A stretch of DNA of 64,000 bases from Paracoccaceae bacterium (GTDB lineage Bacteria > Pseudomonadota > Alphaproteobacteria > Rhodobacterales > Rhodobacteraceae): contig JAGWVA010000013.1 of assembly GCA_028875855.1 (NCBI GenBank), positions 1 through 64,000 of the forward strand. The letters are read 5' to 3'. The notes beneath the pieces were generated by a model that searched no databases, had not been told where the DNA came from, and saw nothing but the letters and a program-made list of their open reading frames with translations. Position numbers and translations under genes: made by a program. Position 1 is the first letter of the stretch. Each line of letters starts with the position of its first letter. Below, in pieces: positions 34,707-44,782 of the stretch.

Positions 34707-35621
34707 ATGGACAGCCTGCTGAGCCTTCGCGTCTTTGCCGCCGTTGCCGAAGCGAAGAGTTTCGCCGCCGTGGCCGATCGTCTGGGCCTGTCCGCCGCGA
34801 TGACCAGCAAGCATGTCAAGCACATCGAGGCCGAGGTCGGCGCGCGGCTTCTGAACCGCACCAGCCGGAGCGTCAGCCTGACCGAGGCGGGGGCAATCTA
34901 CCTCGCCGCCCTGCGCCCCCTGCTGGAGGGGCTGGACGAGGCGGGGGCGCGACTGGCGCAATCGACGATCGACCCGCGCGGGACGCTGAAGATCAGCCTG
35001 CCGGTCTGGATGGCCGAACCCGGCTTCGTGCGGGTGCTGGCCGCCTATCGGACGCGCTATCCCGAGGTGATGCTCGATCTCGACCTCAGTGGGCGGCAGG
35101 TGAACCTTGTCGAGGACGGCTACGATCTGGCCCTGCGGGTCAGTCCCGTCCTGGATGAGGGGCTGATTGCACGGCGGCTCACGGATATCGCCTTCCACAT
35201 CGTGGCCGCTCCGGCCCTGCTGGACCGGATCGGTCGCCCGAAGGCGATTGCCGATCTGACGGGCGCGCCCTTGCTCGCCTACAGCCCGATCAGCGCCGGC
35301 GGCCGCGTCCGTCTTGGGCTGGGGCCGAACGCGCCCGAGGTTCGCATGATGCCCGTCGTCCAGAGCGCGAACGAGACGGTTCTGTTTCAGGCCGCGCTGG
35401 AAGGGATGGGCATCGCCATCATGCCCCACCTCGTCGCCCGCCAACATCTGGAAGAGGGGCGGCTGGAGCGCATCCTGCCCGATATTCCTCCGCCGACGGT
35501 CGGCCTGTCGGCCATCTATCCCGACCGGAGCTACCTCCCGGCCAAGACCCGCAGTTTTCTGGACTTCCTCGCCGGCCCCGACGGCTTCGGTGGCGACCGT
35601 CGGGCCCTGATGACCCCCTGA
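34707..35621 (+). CDS. LysR-family transcriptional regulator
   Basis: 304 residues. HTH near 3-35: SLRVFAAVAEAKSFAAVADRLGLSAAMTSKHVKHIEAEVGARLL (described by position) with the SxxMTSKHV recognition helix of the DsdC/AaeR-like LysR subgroup. Effector domain from ~90 with ALRVSPVLDEGLIARRL and ANETVLFQAALEGMGIAIMP. It is divergent from the doxX-like gene with a 232-base shared promoter region, the classical LysR layout, so it most likely controls that operon. The start is set at MDSLLS. Confidence 0.88.
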   Translation: MDSLLSLRVFAAVAEAKSFAAVADRLGLSAAMTSKHVKHIEAEVGARLLNRTSRSVSLTEAGAIYLAALRPLLEGLDEAGARLAQSTIDPRGTLKISLPVWMAEPGFVRVLAAYRTRYPEVMLDLDLSGRQVNLVEDGYDLALRVSPVLDEGLIARRLTDIAFHIVAAPALLDRIGRPKAIADLTGAPLLAYSPISAGGRVRLGLGPNAPEVRMMPVVQSANETVLFQAALEGMGIAIMPHLVARQHLEEGRLERILPDIPPPTVGLSAIYPDRSYLPAKTRSFLDFLAGPDGFGGDRRALMTP

Positions 35622-35808
35622 AGTGCGATGCATCGCAGTGAGCCGCTCTCCGCGGCCTGCTTCAACCGGATCGAAACCGACCAGCAGGGCCAGAGAGGAG
35701 CATGAATTATCCTGGAAACTGTCCAAGGGATGGGGACTGGCTGTTCCTTGAACAGCAGTGAAAAGCCTGCCCGGGGCCGGATAGGGATTACGCTTTCAAG
35801 GATGCTTA

Positions 35809-35898
35809 TGGCGGAGTGGAAGGGATTCGAACCCTCGAGACGGTTTCCCGCCTGCACCCTTAGCAGGGGTGTGCCTTCGACCACTCGGCCACCACTCC
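35809..35898 (-). tRNA. tRNA-Ser (anticodon GCT)
   Basis: On the minus strand: acceptor GGAGTGG/CCACTCC, discriminator G, encoded CCA, D-arm GGCCGAGTGGTCGAAGGC, anticodon stem CACCC/GGGTG around CTGCTAA (anticodon GCT), a long variable arm (CAGGCGGGAAACCGTCTC) and T-arm GAGGGTTCGAATCCCTT. The long variable arm confirms a class II serine tRNA. Confidence 0.95.
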
Positions 35899-36050
35899 GC
35901 CGATCCGTTTATCGATGCCTTGGCGGGGGGACAAGCCGAAAAACGCTTTGGGCGCAGTTGATCGAAGGGCGAAGGGCTGCGGGGCAGGGGAGGCGGATCG
36001 GGCGCCTCTCAGGGCGCCCGCAAGTCTGTAGTGCCGGGGGGTGCCAGAGG

Positions 36051-37148
36051 TCAGGCGTTGAACAGGAAATGGAGGACGTCCCCGTCCTGCACCTCGTAAG
36101 TCTTGCCCTCGACGCGGAACTTTCCCGACTCCTTCGCGCCAGCCTCGCCCTTGCCCGCGACGTAATCCGCGTAGGCGATGGTTTCCGCGCGAATGAAGCC
36201 TTTCTCGAAGTCGCCGTGGATCACGCCCGCGGCCTGTGGCGCCAGTGTGCCCTTCTCGATCGTCCAGGCGCGCGCTTCCTTGGGGCCGACCGTGAAATAG
36301 GTCTGTAGCCCAAGCAGGTCGTAGCCCGCGCGGATCAGCCGGTCGAGGCCCGCCTCGTGCAGCCCCATCTCCTCGAGAAACATCGCCTGCTCCTCGGCGT
36401 CGAGTTGGCTGATCTCCTCTTCGATACGGGCGGAGATGACGACGATACCCGCGCCTTGCCGTGCCGCCATCTCGGCCACGCGGGCGGATTGGGTGTTCCC
36501 GCTGGCCGCGGCCGACTCCTCGACGTTGCAGACGTAAAGGACGGGCTTGGCAGTCAGAAGCTGCAATTGCTGCCAGGTGCGGCGATCGTCTTCGACAACC
36601 TTGACGGTTCGCGCGGGCTTTCCGTCTTCAAGTGCCGTTTGCGCGAGGCGCAGAAGGCGGTCCTGATCGGCGGCCTCCTTGTCGCCGCCGCGGATCTTGC
36701 GGCTGAGGTTGGCCAGCCTGCGTTCGACCGACTCCAGATCGGCCAGCATCAGCTCCGTCTCGATTGTCTCGGCATCTGCGACGGGGTCGATGCGACCCTC
36801 GACATGGGTGATGTCGCCGTCCTCGAAGCAGCGCAGGACATGCGCGATGGCGTCGCATTCGCGGATATTGGCGAGGAACTGGTTGCCCAAGCCCTCGCCC
36901 TTCGACGCGCCGCGCACAAGACCCGCGATGTCCACGAAGGTCATGCGCGTCGGGATGATCTGTTTGGACCCGGCGATCGCGGCAAGTGTATCGAGCCGCT
37001 TGTCCGGCACCGCCACTTCGCCCACGTTCGGCTCGATGGTGCAGAAGGGGAAATTCGCTGCCTGCGCCGCCGCCGTGCGGGTGAGCGCGTTGAAGAGCGT
37101 CGACTTGCCCACGTTCGGCAGCCCGACGATGCCCATCCTGAAGCCCAT
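36051..37148 (-). CDS. ychF: Redox-responsive ATPase/GTPase YchF
   Basis: 365 residues, usual length. P-loop GLPNVGKST (residues 9-17), G3 DIAGLVRGASKGEGLGNQFL near 70-89, and the altered G4 motif NVEES near 207, which gives YchF its preference for ATP. A C-terminal TGS domain includes AWTIEKGTLAPQAAGVIHGDFEKGFIRAE and ends with VQDGDVLHFLFNA. A ribosome-associated translation factor. Monocistronic, following tRNA-Ser on the same strand. Confidence 0.97.
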   Translation of the reverse strand: MGFRMGIVGLPNVGKSTLFNALTRTAAAQAANFPFCTIEPNVGEVAVPDKRLDTLAAIAGSKQIIPTRMTFVDIAGLVRGASKGEGLGNQFLANIRECDAIAHVLRCFEDGDITHVEGRIDPVADAETIETELMLADLESVERRLANLSRKIRGGDKEAADQDRLLRLAQTALEDGKPARTVKVVEDDRRTWQQLQLLTAKPVLYVCNVEESAAASGNTQSARVAEMAARQGAGIVVISARIEEEISQLDAEEQAMFLEEMGLHEAGLDRLIRAGYDLLGLQTYFTVGPKEARAWTIEKGTLAPQAAGVIHGDFEKGFIRAETIAYADYVAGKGEAGAKESGKFRVEGKTYEVQDGDVLHFLFNA

Positions 37149-38003
37149 GATCTTTCCCCGTGATTACATCGCGCCGCTTCTATGAGAGGGCGCGCCCCGG
37201 ATCAAGGCGGCTGCACAGGCTTGCGGCCTTGTTTTCCGGCGTCGGTCAGAGCATTGAACCAGGATCCAAAGGCCGGCTCGGGCGCGCACGCGCAGGTTGT
37301 CGCGGCTATCAGGGGGCGATTCGCCTCCGGTTGACCCGCCGCCCATCCGTGCGGACCGCAGGGCGCTTGAGCGGTTTCGAAAGGCACGGGACTTGCGCAA
37401 GGCGGGTTGTCACCAAATCGTTCCCCATGCGTGATGCGGTCGCATGTCGAGCAACCGGACGGAGGGCGTTCCGGGCCGTCTGCCAAGCTTGCCACGCCAT
37501 GGGAGAGGAGCCGTTTCACCCCGCCGAAGATGTAGCGTTGCTTTCCCGGCATGATGCGGATCGTTTTGGCAAGGCGTTGGAGACGCTTCATAAATGTTGG
37601 CAACTTTGTGTCTTTTTGGTGGCGGCACGGAGCATGAGCGCCCCTGTCGGGACGGGGCGGAGCGTGCTTGGTCGTCGGTCGCTTCGGCTGATCCGACGCC
37701 TCGGCCGATCAACGAAAGACAGGGTCCGGACGTCCCTTTCGCCGATCATCCGACGCGCCTCTTTCATGCTGCCTTGCAGCGAGCATCTCGTTGATTGTCT
37801 TGATGGTGTTGTGAAAATTATCTAAAGTATAGGGCACGGGGATGTGCCAAGCCACCTATGCCACTAGGTGCGTTTGCCTTCGAATTTAACGCGCGGCCCG
37901 ATTCATCGGGGCCTTCAGTTTGTGAGCCAAGTCGCTTTTCGATCTTGGCCGTCGGAGTGTGAGTGCAGTCTGTGTGCGAGGTATTTTTATTCGGGTTGGC
38001 TAA
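37149..38003. other. 855-base region without a convincing gene
   Basis: Lies between the divergent ychF and WecA-like genes. Open frames exist on both strands (e.g. 37160-37825 and 37202-37603), but their translations are Arg/Ala/Cys-rich with no domain pattern and no ribosome sites. The right third is AT-richer with a possible promoter (37800-37828). A long untranslated leader for the WecA-like gene is possible. Confidence 0.55.
37800..37828 (+). promoter_or_regulatory. Possible sigma-70-type promoter
   Basis: TTGATG (37800-37805), a 17-base spacer and TAAAGT (37823-37828) resemble -35 and -10 boxes at 4/6 matches each, within an AT-rich patch 175 bases before the WecA-like gene. Weak but the best candidate in the region. 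Confidence 0.3.
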
Positions 38004-39182
38004 ATGATGATTTCCCATTTCATTGCCGCATTCCTGGCTTCGACCATTCTGGCCGGAATCATTGTCGGGACGGTACGCTTTCATTCTCATATCTCCGCGG
38101 ATGGCGTAGCCGGTGCGCAGAAGATCCATAGCGGGTCCATTCCGCGCGTCGGCGGCATCGCGATTGCCTTCGGGGCCGTGATCGGTGGATTGGCCTTGCC
38201 GGGGGCGCACGGGCTGTGGTCGCTGGTTGCGCTCTGTGCGGTTCCGGCGTTTCTTGCCGGTCTGCTGGAGGATGTGACGAAACGCGTCAGCGTGCGCACG
38301 CGTCTCGTGGCGACGATCCTGTCGGGGGGCGTTTTTGTCGCTTTGTCGGGCTACAGCCTTCATCACCTTGCGCTGCCGGGCGTCGATTACGTGCTTGGCG
38401 TCCCGGCGGTGGCGGTTGCTTTCACGGCCTTTGCCGTTGGCGGGATCGCCAATGCGATGAATATCGTGGACGGCTGCAACGGGCTTTCCTCGGGGACGTC
38501 GATCATTCTGTTCGTCGCCTTCGGTTTCATTGCCCGCTCGGCCGGAGATGCAGAGCTTTTCGCGCTGTGCCTGCTGTGCGCCGCTGCAATCGCCGGGTTT
38601 CTCGTTTGGAACTTCCCGATGGGCAAGATCTTTCTGGGCGATGCCGGCGCCTACACGGTGGGTTTCGTACTGGCCGCGGTGGCGGTGGCGCTGCCCGCCC
38701 GCAACGCCGAGATCTCGCCGGTGATCGGACTGCTGATGCTCATCTATCCGGTTGGCGAAACGGTCTATTCCATGGCGCGGCGCGCGCGGCGGAAGACGGG
38801 GGCCGTGGGGCAGCCGGACAGCATGCATCTGCACAGTCTGACCTTCAAGGCGCTGCGCCCTGTCGTGGCATCCGGCGTCCTTCGCAATTCGCTGGCCGGG
38901 GCGACGATCTGGTTGCTGCCGCTGGCGTCTGGCGTGCTCGCCTACGTCCTGCGGGAAGAAAGCACGGGCGTCGTTTTGCTGGCCTGTGCCGGGAATTTTG
39001 TCCTTTACTGCATGGCCTATGGTCTGGCGGAGCGGGGCGCGCGCAGGGCAGCTTCTGCGGCGCAGGCCGGACGGGCGGCCGAGGTTGTGTCGTTCACTCT
39101 CCCGGCCTCCGGACCCCGTCGTGCGACCGAGGGTGACAATCCGCAACGTGAGCTTGTCCGCACCAATGCAACTGGCACCTGA
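38004..39182 (+). CDS. WecA/MraY-family undecaprenyl-phosphate sugar-1-phosphate transferase
   Basis: 392 residues, about ten membrane helices. Signature motifs: SGSIPRVGGIAIAFG near 44-58, NAMNIVDGCNGLSSG near 149-163, VWNFPMGKIFLGDAGAY near 200-216 (catalytic Asp) and HLHSLTFKAL near 275-284 (HxH sugar-recognition loop). Transfers HexNAc-1-phosphate to undecaprenyl phosphate, starting polysaccharide or O-antigen synthesis at the inner membrane. The next gene, a NusG paralogue, overlaps its 3' end by 17 bases. No other polysaccharide genes lie in the window. Confidence 0.9.
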   Translation: MMISHFIAAFLASTILAGIIVGTVRFHSHISADGVAGAQKIHSGSIPRVGGIAIAFGAVIGGLALPGAHGLWSLVALCAVPAFLAGLLEDVTKRVSVRTRLVATILSGGVFVALSGYSLHHLALPGVDYVLGVPAVAVAFTAFAVGGIANAMNIVDGCNGLSSGTSIILFVAFGFIARSAGDAELFALCLLCAAAIAGFLVWNFPMGKIFLGDAGAYTVGFVLAAVAVALPARNAEISPVIGLLMLIYPVGETVYSMARRARRKTGAVGQPDSMHLHSLTFKALRPVVASGVLRNSLAGATIWLLPLASGVLAYVLREESTGVVLLACAGNFVLYCMAYGLAERGARRAASAAQAGRAAEVVSFTLPASGPRRATEGDNPQRELVRTNATGT

Positions 39183-39681
39183 CGCGCCCTGGTATGCCGC
39201 GCAGTTGCGGCCGAACGGCCTGAACATGGCGCTGCGCGGTCTCGCCCGCCAAGGCTTCGAGCTGTTCTTGCCGAAGATACGTTCCAATCCGAAGCGCGTG
39301 GCGGGCACTGTCCTGCCATGGGTCCCGCTGTTCCCCGGCTATCTCTTCGTGCGCTTCGATCCGGAGCGCCCGGCCTGGCGGGCCATCAACAGCACGCGGG
39401 GCGTCACACGGCTGCTCGGTCATGCCGAGACCGGGCCGCGCCCCGTGCCGGCCGGTCTTGTCGAGGCGCTTCAATTGCGCTGCAACGAGAACGGGCTGCT
39501 GACGACGGTCGAAGACCTCGCCCCTGGCGACCGGGTCCGTTTGCTCACGGGGCCGTTCAGCGACCTTGTGGCCGAGATCGAGGCCATTGCGCCGGATCGT
39601 CGGATCTGGCTGCTGCTTGATCTCATGGGGCGCAAGACACGGGTCGGGGTGCGCATCGAGGATCTCGCGCGCATCGGTTGA
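39166..39681 (+). CDS. NusG/RfaH-like transcription antitermination factor
   Basis: About 171 residues. An NGN domain opens with APWYAAQLRPNGLNMALRGLARQGFELFLPKI near residues 6-37, then PWVPLFPGYLFVRFDPERPAWRAINSTRGVTRLLG near 50-84, hallmark of NusG-like proteins. The C-terminal KOW domain holds LAPGDRVRLLTGPFSDLVAEIEAI. It is a paralogue rather than the core NusG because it lacks the usual neighbours (secE, rplK). RfaH-type paralogues promote transcription of long polysaccharide operons. The start is uncertain (GTGs at 39133 and 39148 are alternatives); it overlaps the WecA-like gene. Confidence 0.85.
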   Translation: MQLAPDAPWYAAQLRPNGLNMALRGLARQGFELFLPKIRSNPKRVAGTVLPWVPLFPGYLFVRFDPERPAWRAINSTRGVTRLLGHAETGPRPVPAGLVEALQLRCNENGLLTTVEDLAPGDRVRLLTGPFSDLVAEIEAIAPDRRIWLLLDLMGRKTRVGVRIEDLARIG

Positions 39682-39767
39682 ACCGACGCGGCGCGTGCAA
39701 GCCTGACGAAGGGGGCCCCTCGTTCAGCACATCATGCCTTGTGGCCTACTGACGGCGCCTGCGGATG

Positions 39768-39800
39768 ACATTCGGCCGGAGGCGATATCCGGCCGAATGT
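39768..39800. terminator. Strong hairpin between the convergent NusG-like and prpE genes
   Basis: ACATTCGGCCGGA (39768-39780) pairs perfectly with TCCGGCCGAATGT (39788-39800) around GGCGATA. It lies 86 bases after the NusG-like stop and 14 bases after the prpE stop. No T run, so a bidirectional terminator is likely but not certain. Confidence 0.6.
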
Positions 39801-39813
39801 CCTGTGAAGGCCG

Positions 39814-41706
39814 TCAGGCCCTGGCGTAGCCCAGACCCTGAAGCGCGAGCCTGATCTCGTCCAGAATGGCGGGATCGTCGATCGTCGCGGGCATCTTGAA
39901 CGCCTCGCCATCGGCGATCTTCACCATGGTGCCGCGCAGGATCTTGCCCGAGCGGGTCTTGGGCAGCCGGTCCACCACGCAGGCCAGCTTGAAGGCCGCC
40001 ACGGGTCCGATCTGGTCGCGCACGAGCGCCACGATTTCCTTCACGATTTCCCCATGGGGCCGGTTGCAGCCCTTGTTGAGGCACAGGAAGCCCAGCGGCA
40101 ACTGGCCCTTCAACTCGTCCGTCACGCCGATCACAGCGCATTCGGCGACATCGGGATGCGAGGCGAGAACCTCTTCCATCGCCCCGGTGGACAGGCGGTG
40201 ACCGGCGACGTTGATCACGTCATCCGTGCGGGCCATGATGTAGATATAGCCGTCCTCGTCGATATAGCCCGCATCGCCCGTCTCGTAGTAGCCCGGGAAG
40301 TGATCGAGGTAGGATTTGCGGAACCGCGCCTCGGCGTTCCAGAGCGTCGGAAGCGTCCCGGGGGGCAGCGGAAGTTTCACCACGATCGCGCCAAGCGTGC
40401 CCGGCTCCACCGGGTGGCCGCCCTCGTCGAGCACCTGCACATCATACCCCGGCATCGGCACGGAGGGTGAGCCGACCTTGACCGGCAGTTCCTCGATCCC
40501 CAGCGGGTTCGCGGCAATGGGCCAGCCGGTTTCCGTCTGCCACCAATGGTCCACGACCGGCACGTTCAGCTTCTTCTGGGCCCATTCGATGGTGGCCGGG
40601 TCTGCCCGTTCGCCGGCAAGGTACAGCGCGCGCAGCGACGACATGTTGTAATTCGCCAGCAGTTTCCCCTCGGGGTCGTCGCGCTTGATCGCGCGGAAGG
40701 CGGTGGGGGCGGTGAAGAAGCTCGCCACCTTGTGGTCACGGATGACGCGCCAGAAAGTGCCGGCGTCCGGGGTGCCGACGGGCTTGCCTTCGAACACCAC
40801 GGTGGTGTTGCCGTGCACCAGCGGGCCGTAGCAGATGTAGCTGTGGCCCACGACCCAGCCCACATCCGACGCGGCCCAGAACACTTCGCCCGGATCGACG
40901 TTGAAGATGTTCTTCATCGACCAGTTCAGCGCGACAAGGTGGCCGGCGGTCGGGCGGACGACGCCCTTCGGCTGGCCCGTCGTGCCGGACGTGTAAAGGA
41001 TGTAGGCCGGATGGTCGCCCTCGACCGGGACGCAGTCGGCGGGGGCGGCGCCGTATTGGAACGAGTGCCACCCGAAGTCGCGGCCCTCGACCAGCTTCGC
41101 CACTTCCTGCTCGCGCTGGAGGATGACGCAGAACTCGGGCTTGTGCTCCGCAAGTTCGATCGCCGCGTCCAGCAACGGCTTGTAATGCACGATCCGGCCC
41201 GGTTCGATTCCGCAAGAGGCGGCAAGGATCGCCTTGGGCTTGGCGTCGTCGATCCTGACCGCAAGCTCGTGCGCGGCAAAGCCGCCGAAGACGACCGAAT
41301 GGACCGCCCCGAGCCGCGCGCAGGCCAGCATCGCCTCCAGTGCCTCGGGGACCATGGGCATGTAGATGATGACCCGGTCGCCTTTTTCGATGCCCTTGGC
41401 CTTCAGCGCACCGGCCAGCGTCGCCACGCGGTTGCGCAGTTCGGAATAGGTGATCTTGTGCGTCCGCCCGGTGACCGGGCTGTCATAGATGATCGCATAT
41501 TGCGGACCTCTTCCGGCCAGAACGTGCCGGTCCACGGCGTTCCAGCAGGTGTTGACCAAGCCGTCCTTGAACCATTCGTAAAGCGGTGCGTTCTCGTCGA
41601 ACAGGGCTTTGCTGGGCTTCCTGACCCAGTCGATGGCTTCGGCCGCCTGCATCCAGAAGGCTTCGGGGTCGCGCTTCCAGGCGCCGTAGACGTCTTCGTA
41701 TGCCAT
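39814..41706 (-). CDS. prpE: Propionate-CoA ligase
   Basis: Activates propionate to propionyl-CoA via propionyl-AMP. 630 residues, ANL superfamily. Seen: ILYTSGTTGQPKGVVRPTAGH near 235-255 (P-loop), FWAASDVGWVVGHSYICYGPL near 276-296, DHWWQTETGWPI near 385-396, YYETGDAGYIDEDGY and KTRSGKILRGTM with the catalytic acylatable lysine near 590. GIEELPVKVGSPSVPMPGYDV is characteristic of PrpE rather than Acs, as is the shorter length. Possible TTTGC half-sites lie upstream. Confidence 0.88.
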   Translation of the reverse strand: MAYEDVYGAWKRDPEAFWMQAAEAIDWVRKPSKALFDENAPLYEWFKDGLVNTCWNAVDRHVLAGRGPQYAIIYDSPVTGRTHKITYSELRNRVATLAGALKAKGIEKGDRVIIYMPMVPEALEAMLACARLGAVHSVVFGGFAAHELAVRIDDAKPKAILAASCGIEPGRIVHYKPLLDAAIELAEHKPEFCVILQREQEVAKLVEGRDFGWHSFQYGAAPADCVPVEGDHPAYILYTSGTTGQPKGVVRPTAGHLVALNWSMKNIFNVDPGEVFWAASDVGWVVGHSYICYGPLVHGNTTVVFEGKPVGTPDAGTFWRVIRDHKVASFFTAPTAFRAIKRDDPEGKLLANYNMSSLRALYLAGERADPATIEWAQKKLNVPVVDHWWQTETGWPIAANPLGIEELPVKVGSPSVPMPGYDVQVLDEGGHPVEPGTLGAIVVKLPLPPGTLPTLWNAEARFRKSYLDHFPGYYETGDAGYIDEDGYIYIMARTDDVINVAGHRLSTGAMEEVLASHPDVAECAVIGVTDELKGQLPLGFLCLNKGCNRPHGEIVKEIVALVRDQIGPVAAFKLACVVDRLPKTRSGKILRGTMVKIADGEAFKMPATIDDPAILDEIRLALQGLGYARA

Positions 41707-41742
41707 TGTATACCTCCCGTGACGAGTCGCATTTCGTTACGC

Positions 41743-41805
41743 TTTGCCAAATATTGAAGCAAGATTATTGCGCATGAAAGGCTGCGATTCTTTGCCACTG
41801 TTTGC
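41743..41805 (-). promoter_or_regulatory. TTTGC-type half-sites upstream of prpE
   Basis: TTTGCCAAA at 41743-41751 and TTTGCC/TTTGCG 10 bases apart (41791 and 41801) resemble TTTGCAAA-like operators that I recall for short-chain fatty acyl-CoA regulators (PccR/RamB) in Rhodobacter. The spacing does not match the recalled motif exactly. Confidence 0.3.
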
Positions 41806-41836
41806 GCTAACGTCAACGCGGCACACGGAAAAATGA

Positions 41837-41863
41837 AAAAGGCGGCTCTCTGAGCCGCCTTTT
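41837..41863 (-). terminator. Rho-independent terminator of maeB
   Basis: GAGCCGCC pairs with GGCGGCTC, extended by A4/T4 (41837-41863; loop TCT on plus), followed on the minus strand by TTTTTCATTTTT. It begins 23 bases after the maeB stop codon. Confidence 0.9.
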
Positions 41864-41885
41864 CACGTGGTTCGAGGGCAGAAAG

Positions 41886-44165
<2,280 letters not shown>

Positions 44166-44185
44166 CGCGCGTCTCCCGCCTGTTT

Positions 44186-44199
44186 GTTTAACGCTAAAC
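44186..44199. promoter_or_regulatory. Inverted repeat upstream of maeB
   Basis: GTTTA-ACGC-TAAAC (5-bp arms, 4-base spacer) lies 21 bases before the maeB start codon. An operator is possible, but short repeats like this can arise by chance. Confidence 0.3.
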
Positions 44200-44297
44200 T
44201 ATCCGGCCACGCCCCGGAATACAGCCGCGGTGAGATCACTTTCAACAAGAACTTGCAAATCGTCCCGCCCGTGCAGTTTCGCTGTGCCCAATCGGGC

Positions 44298-44330
44298 CCG
44301 CAAGGGGAAACAAACGGCTGCCCCTTGCGG
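44298..44330 (+). promoter_or_regulatory. Leader hairpin upstream of cdd
   Basis: CCGCAAGGGG (44298-44307) pairs perfectly with CCCCTTGCGG (44321-44330), loop AAACAAACGGCTG, about 50 bases before the cdd start. It could be part of a leader regulatory structure, or a terminator for upstream readthrough; no T run follows. Confidence 0.4.
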
Positions 44331-44382
44331 TCGGCGGCGGCAGGCCGCAGACTTTGCCCGAACAGCCGAAGGGGCCAAGACC

Positions 44383-44781
44383 GTGACCGAAGACCTGATT
44401 GCCGCTGCGACGGCGGTGCGCCTGAACGCCTACACGCCCTATTCGCGCTTCAAGGTCGGGGCGGCGCTGCGCTCGACCTCGGGGCATGTCCACGTCGGCT
44501 GCAACGTCGAGAACGTCGCCTACCCCGAGGGCACCTGCGCCGAGGCCGGTGCGATCGCCGCCATGGTGGCGGGCGGGGATGACCGGATCGCCGAGATCGT
44601 GGTGATCGCCGACAGTCCGACGCCCGTGCCGCCCTGCGGCGGCTGCCGCCAGAAGATCGCCGAATTCGCATCGCCCGACGTTCTGGTGACGCTTTGCACG
44701 ACGGACGGCGAGCGGCTGCAACTGACGGTGGCCGACCTCCTGCCCGGGGCCTTCGGGGCCGATCACATGGACCGCGCCTGA
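44383..44781 (+). CDS. cdd: Cytidine deaminase
   Basis: Deaminates cytidine and deoxycytidine to uridine forms. 132 residues, the normal tetrameric Cdd size. Seen: AYTPYSRFKVGAAL near residues 16-29, VGCNVENVAYPEGTCAEAGAI near 37-57 (CAE zinc/catalytic Glu) and PTPVPPCGGCRQKIAEF near 82-98 (PCxxC zinc ligands). It starts with GTG, preceded 8 bases by GAAGGGG. First gene of the cdd-deoA-deoB-add-upp salvage operon, one base from deoA. Confidence 0.94.
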   Translation: MTEDLIAAATAVRLNAYTPYSRFKVGAALRSTSGHVHVGCNVENVAYPEGTCAEAGAIAAMVAGGDDRIAEIVVIADSPTPVPPCGGCRQKIAEFASPDVLVTLCTTDGERLQLTVADLLPGAFGADHMDRA

Positions 44782-44782
44782 G

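Noticed and set aside
37160-37825. 221-codon open frame in the ychF-WecA gap
   Set aside because: Arg/Cys/Ser-rich translation, no motif, no ribosome-binding site, and competing frames on the other strand; treated as non-coding.
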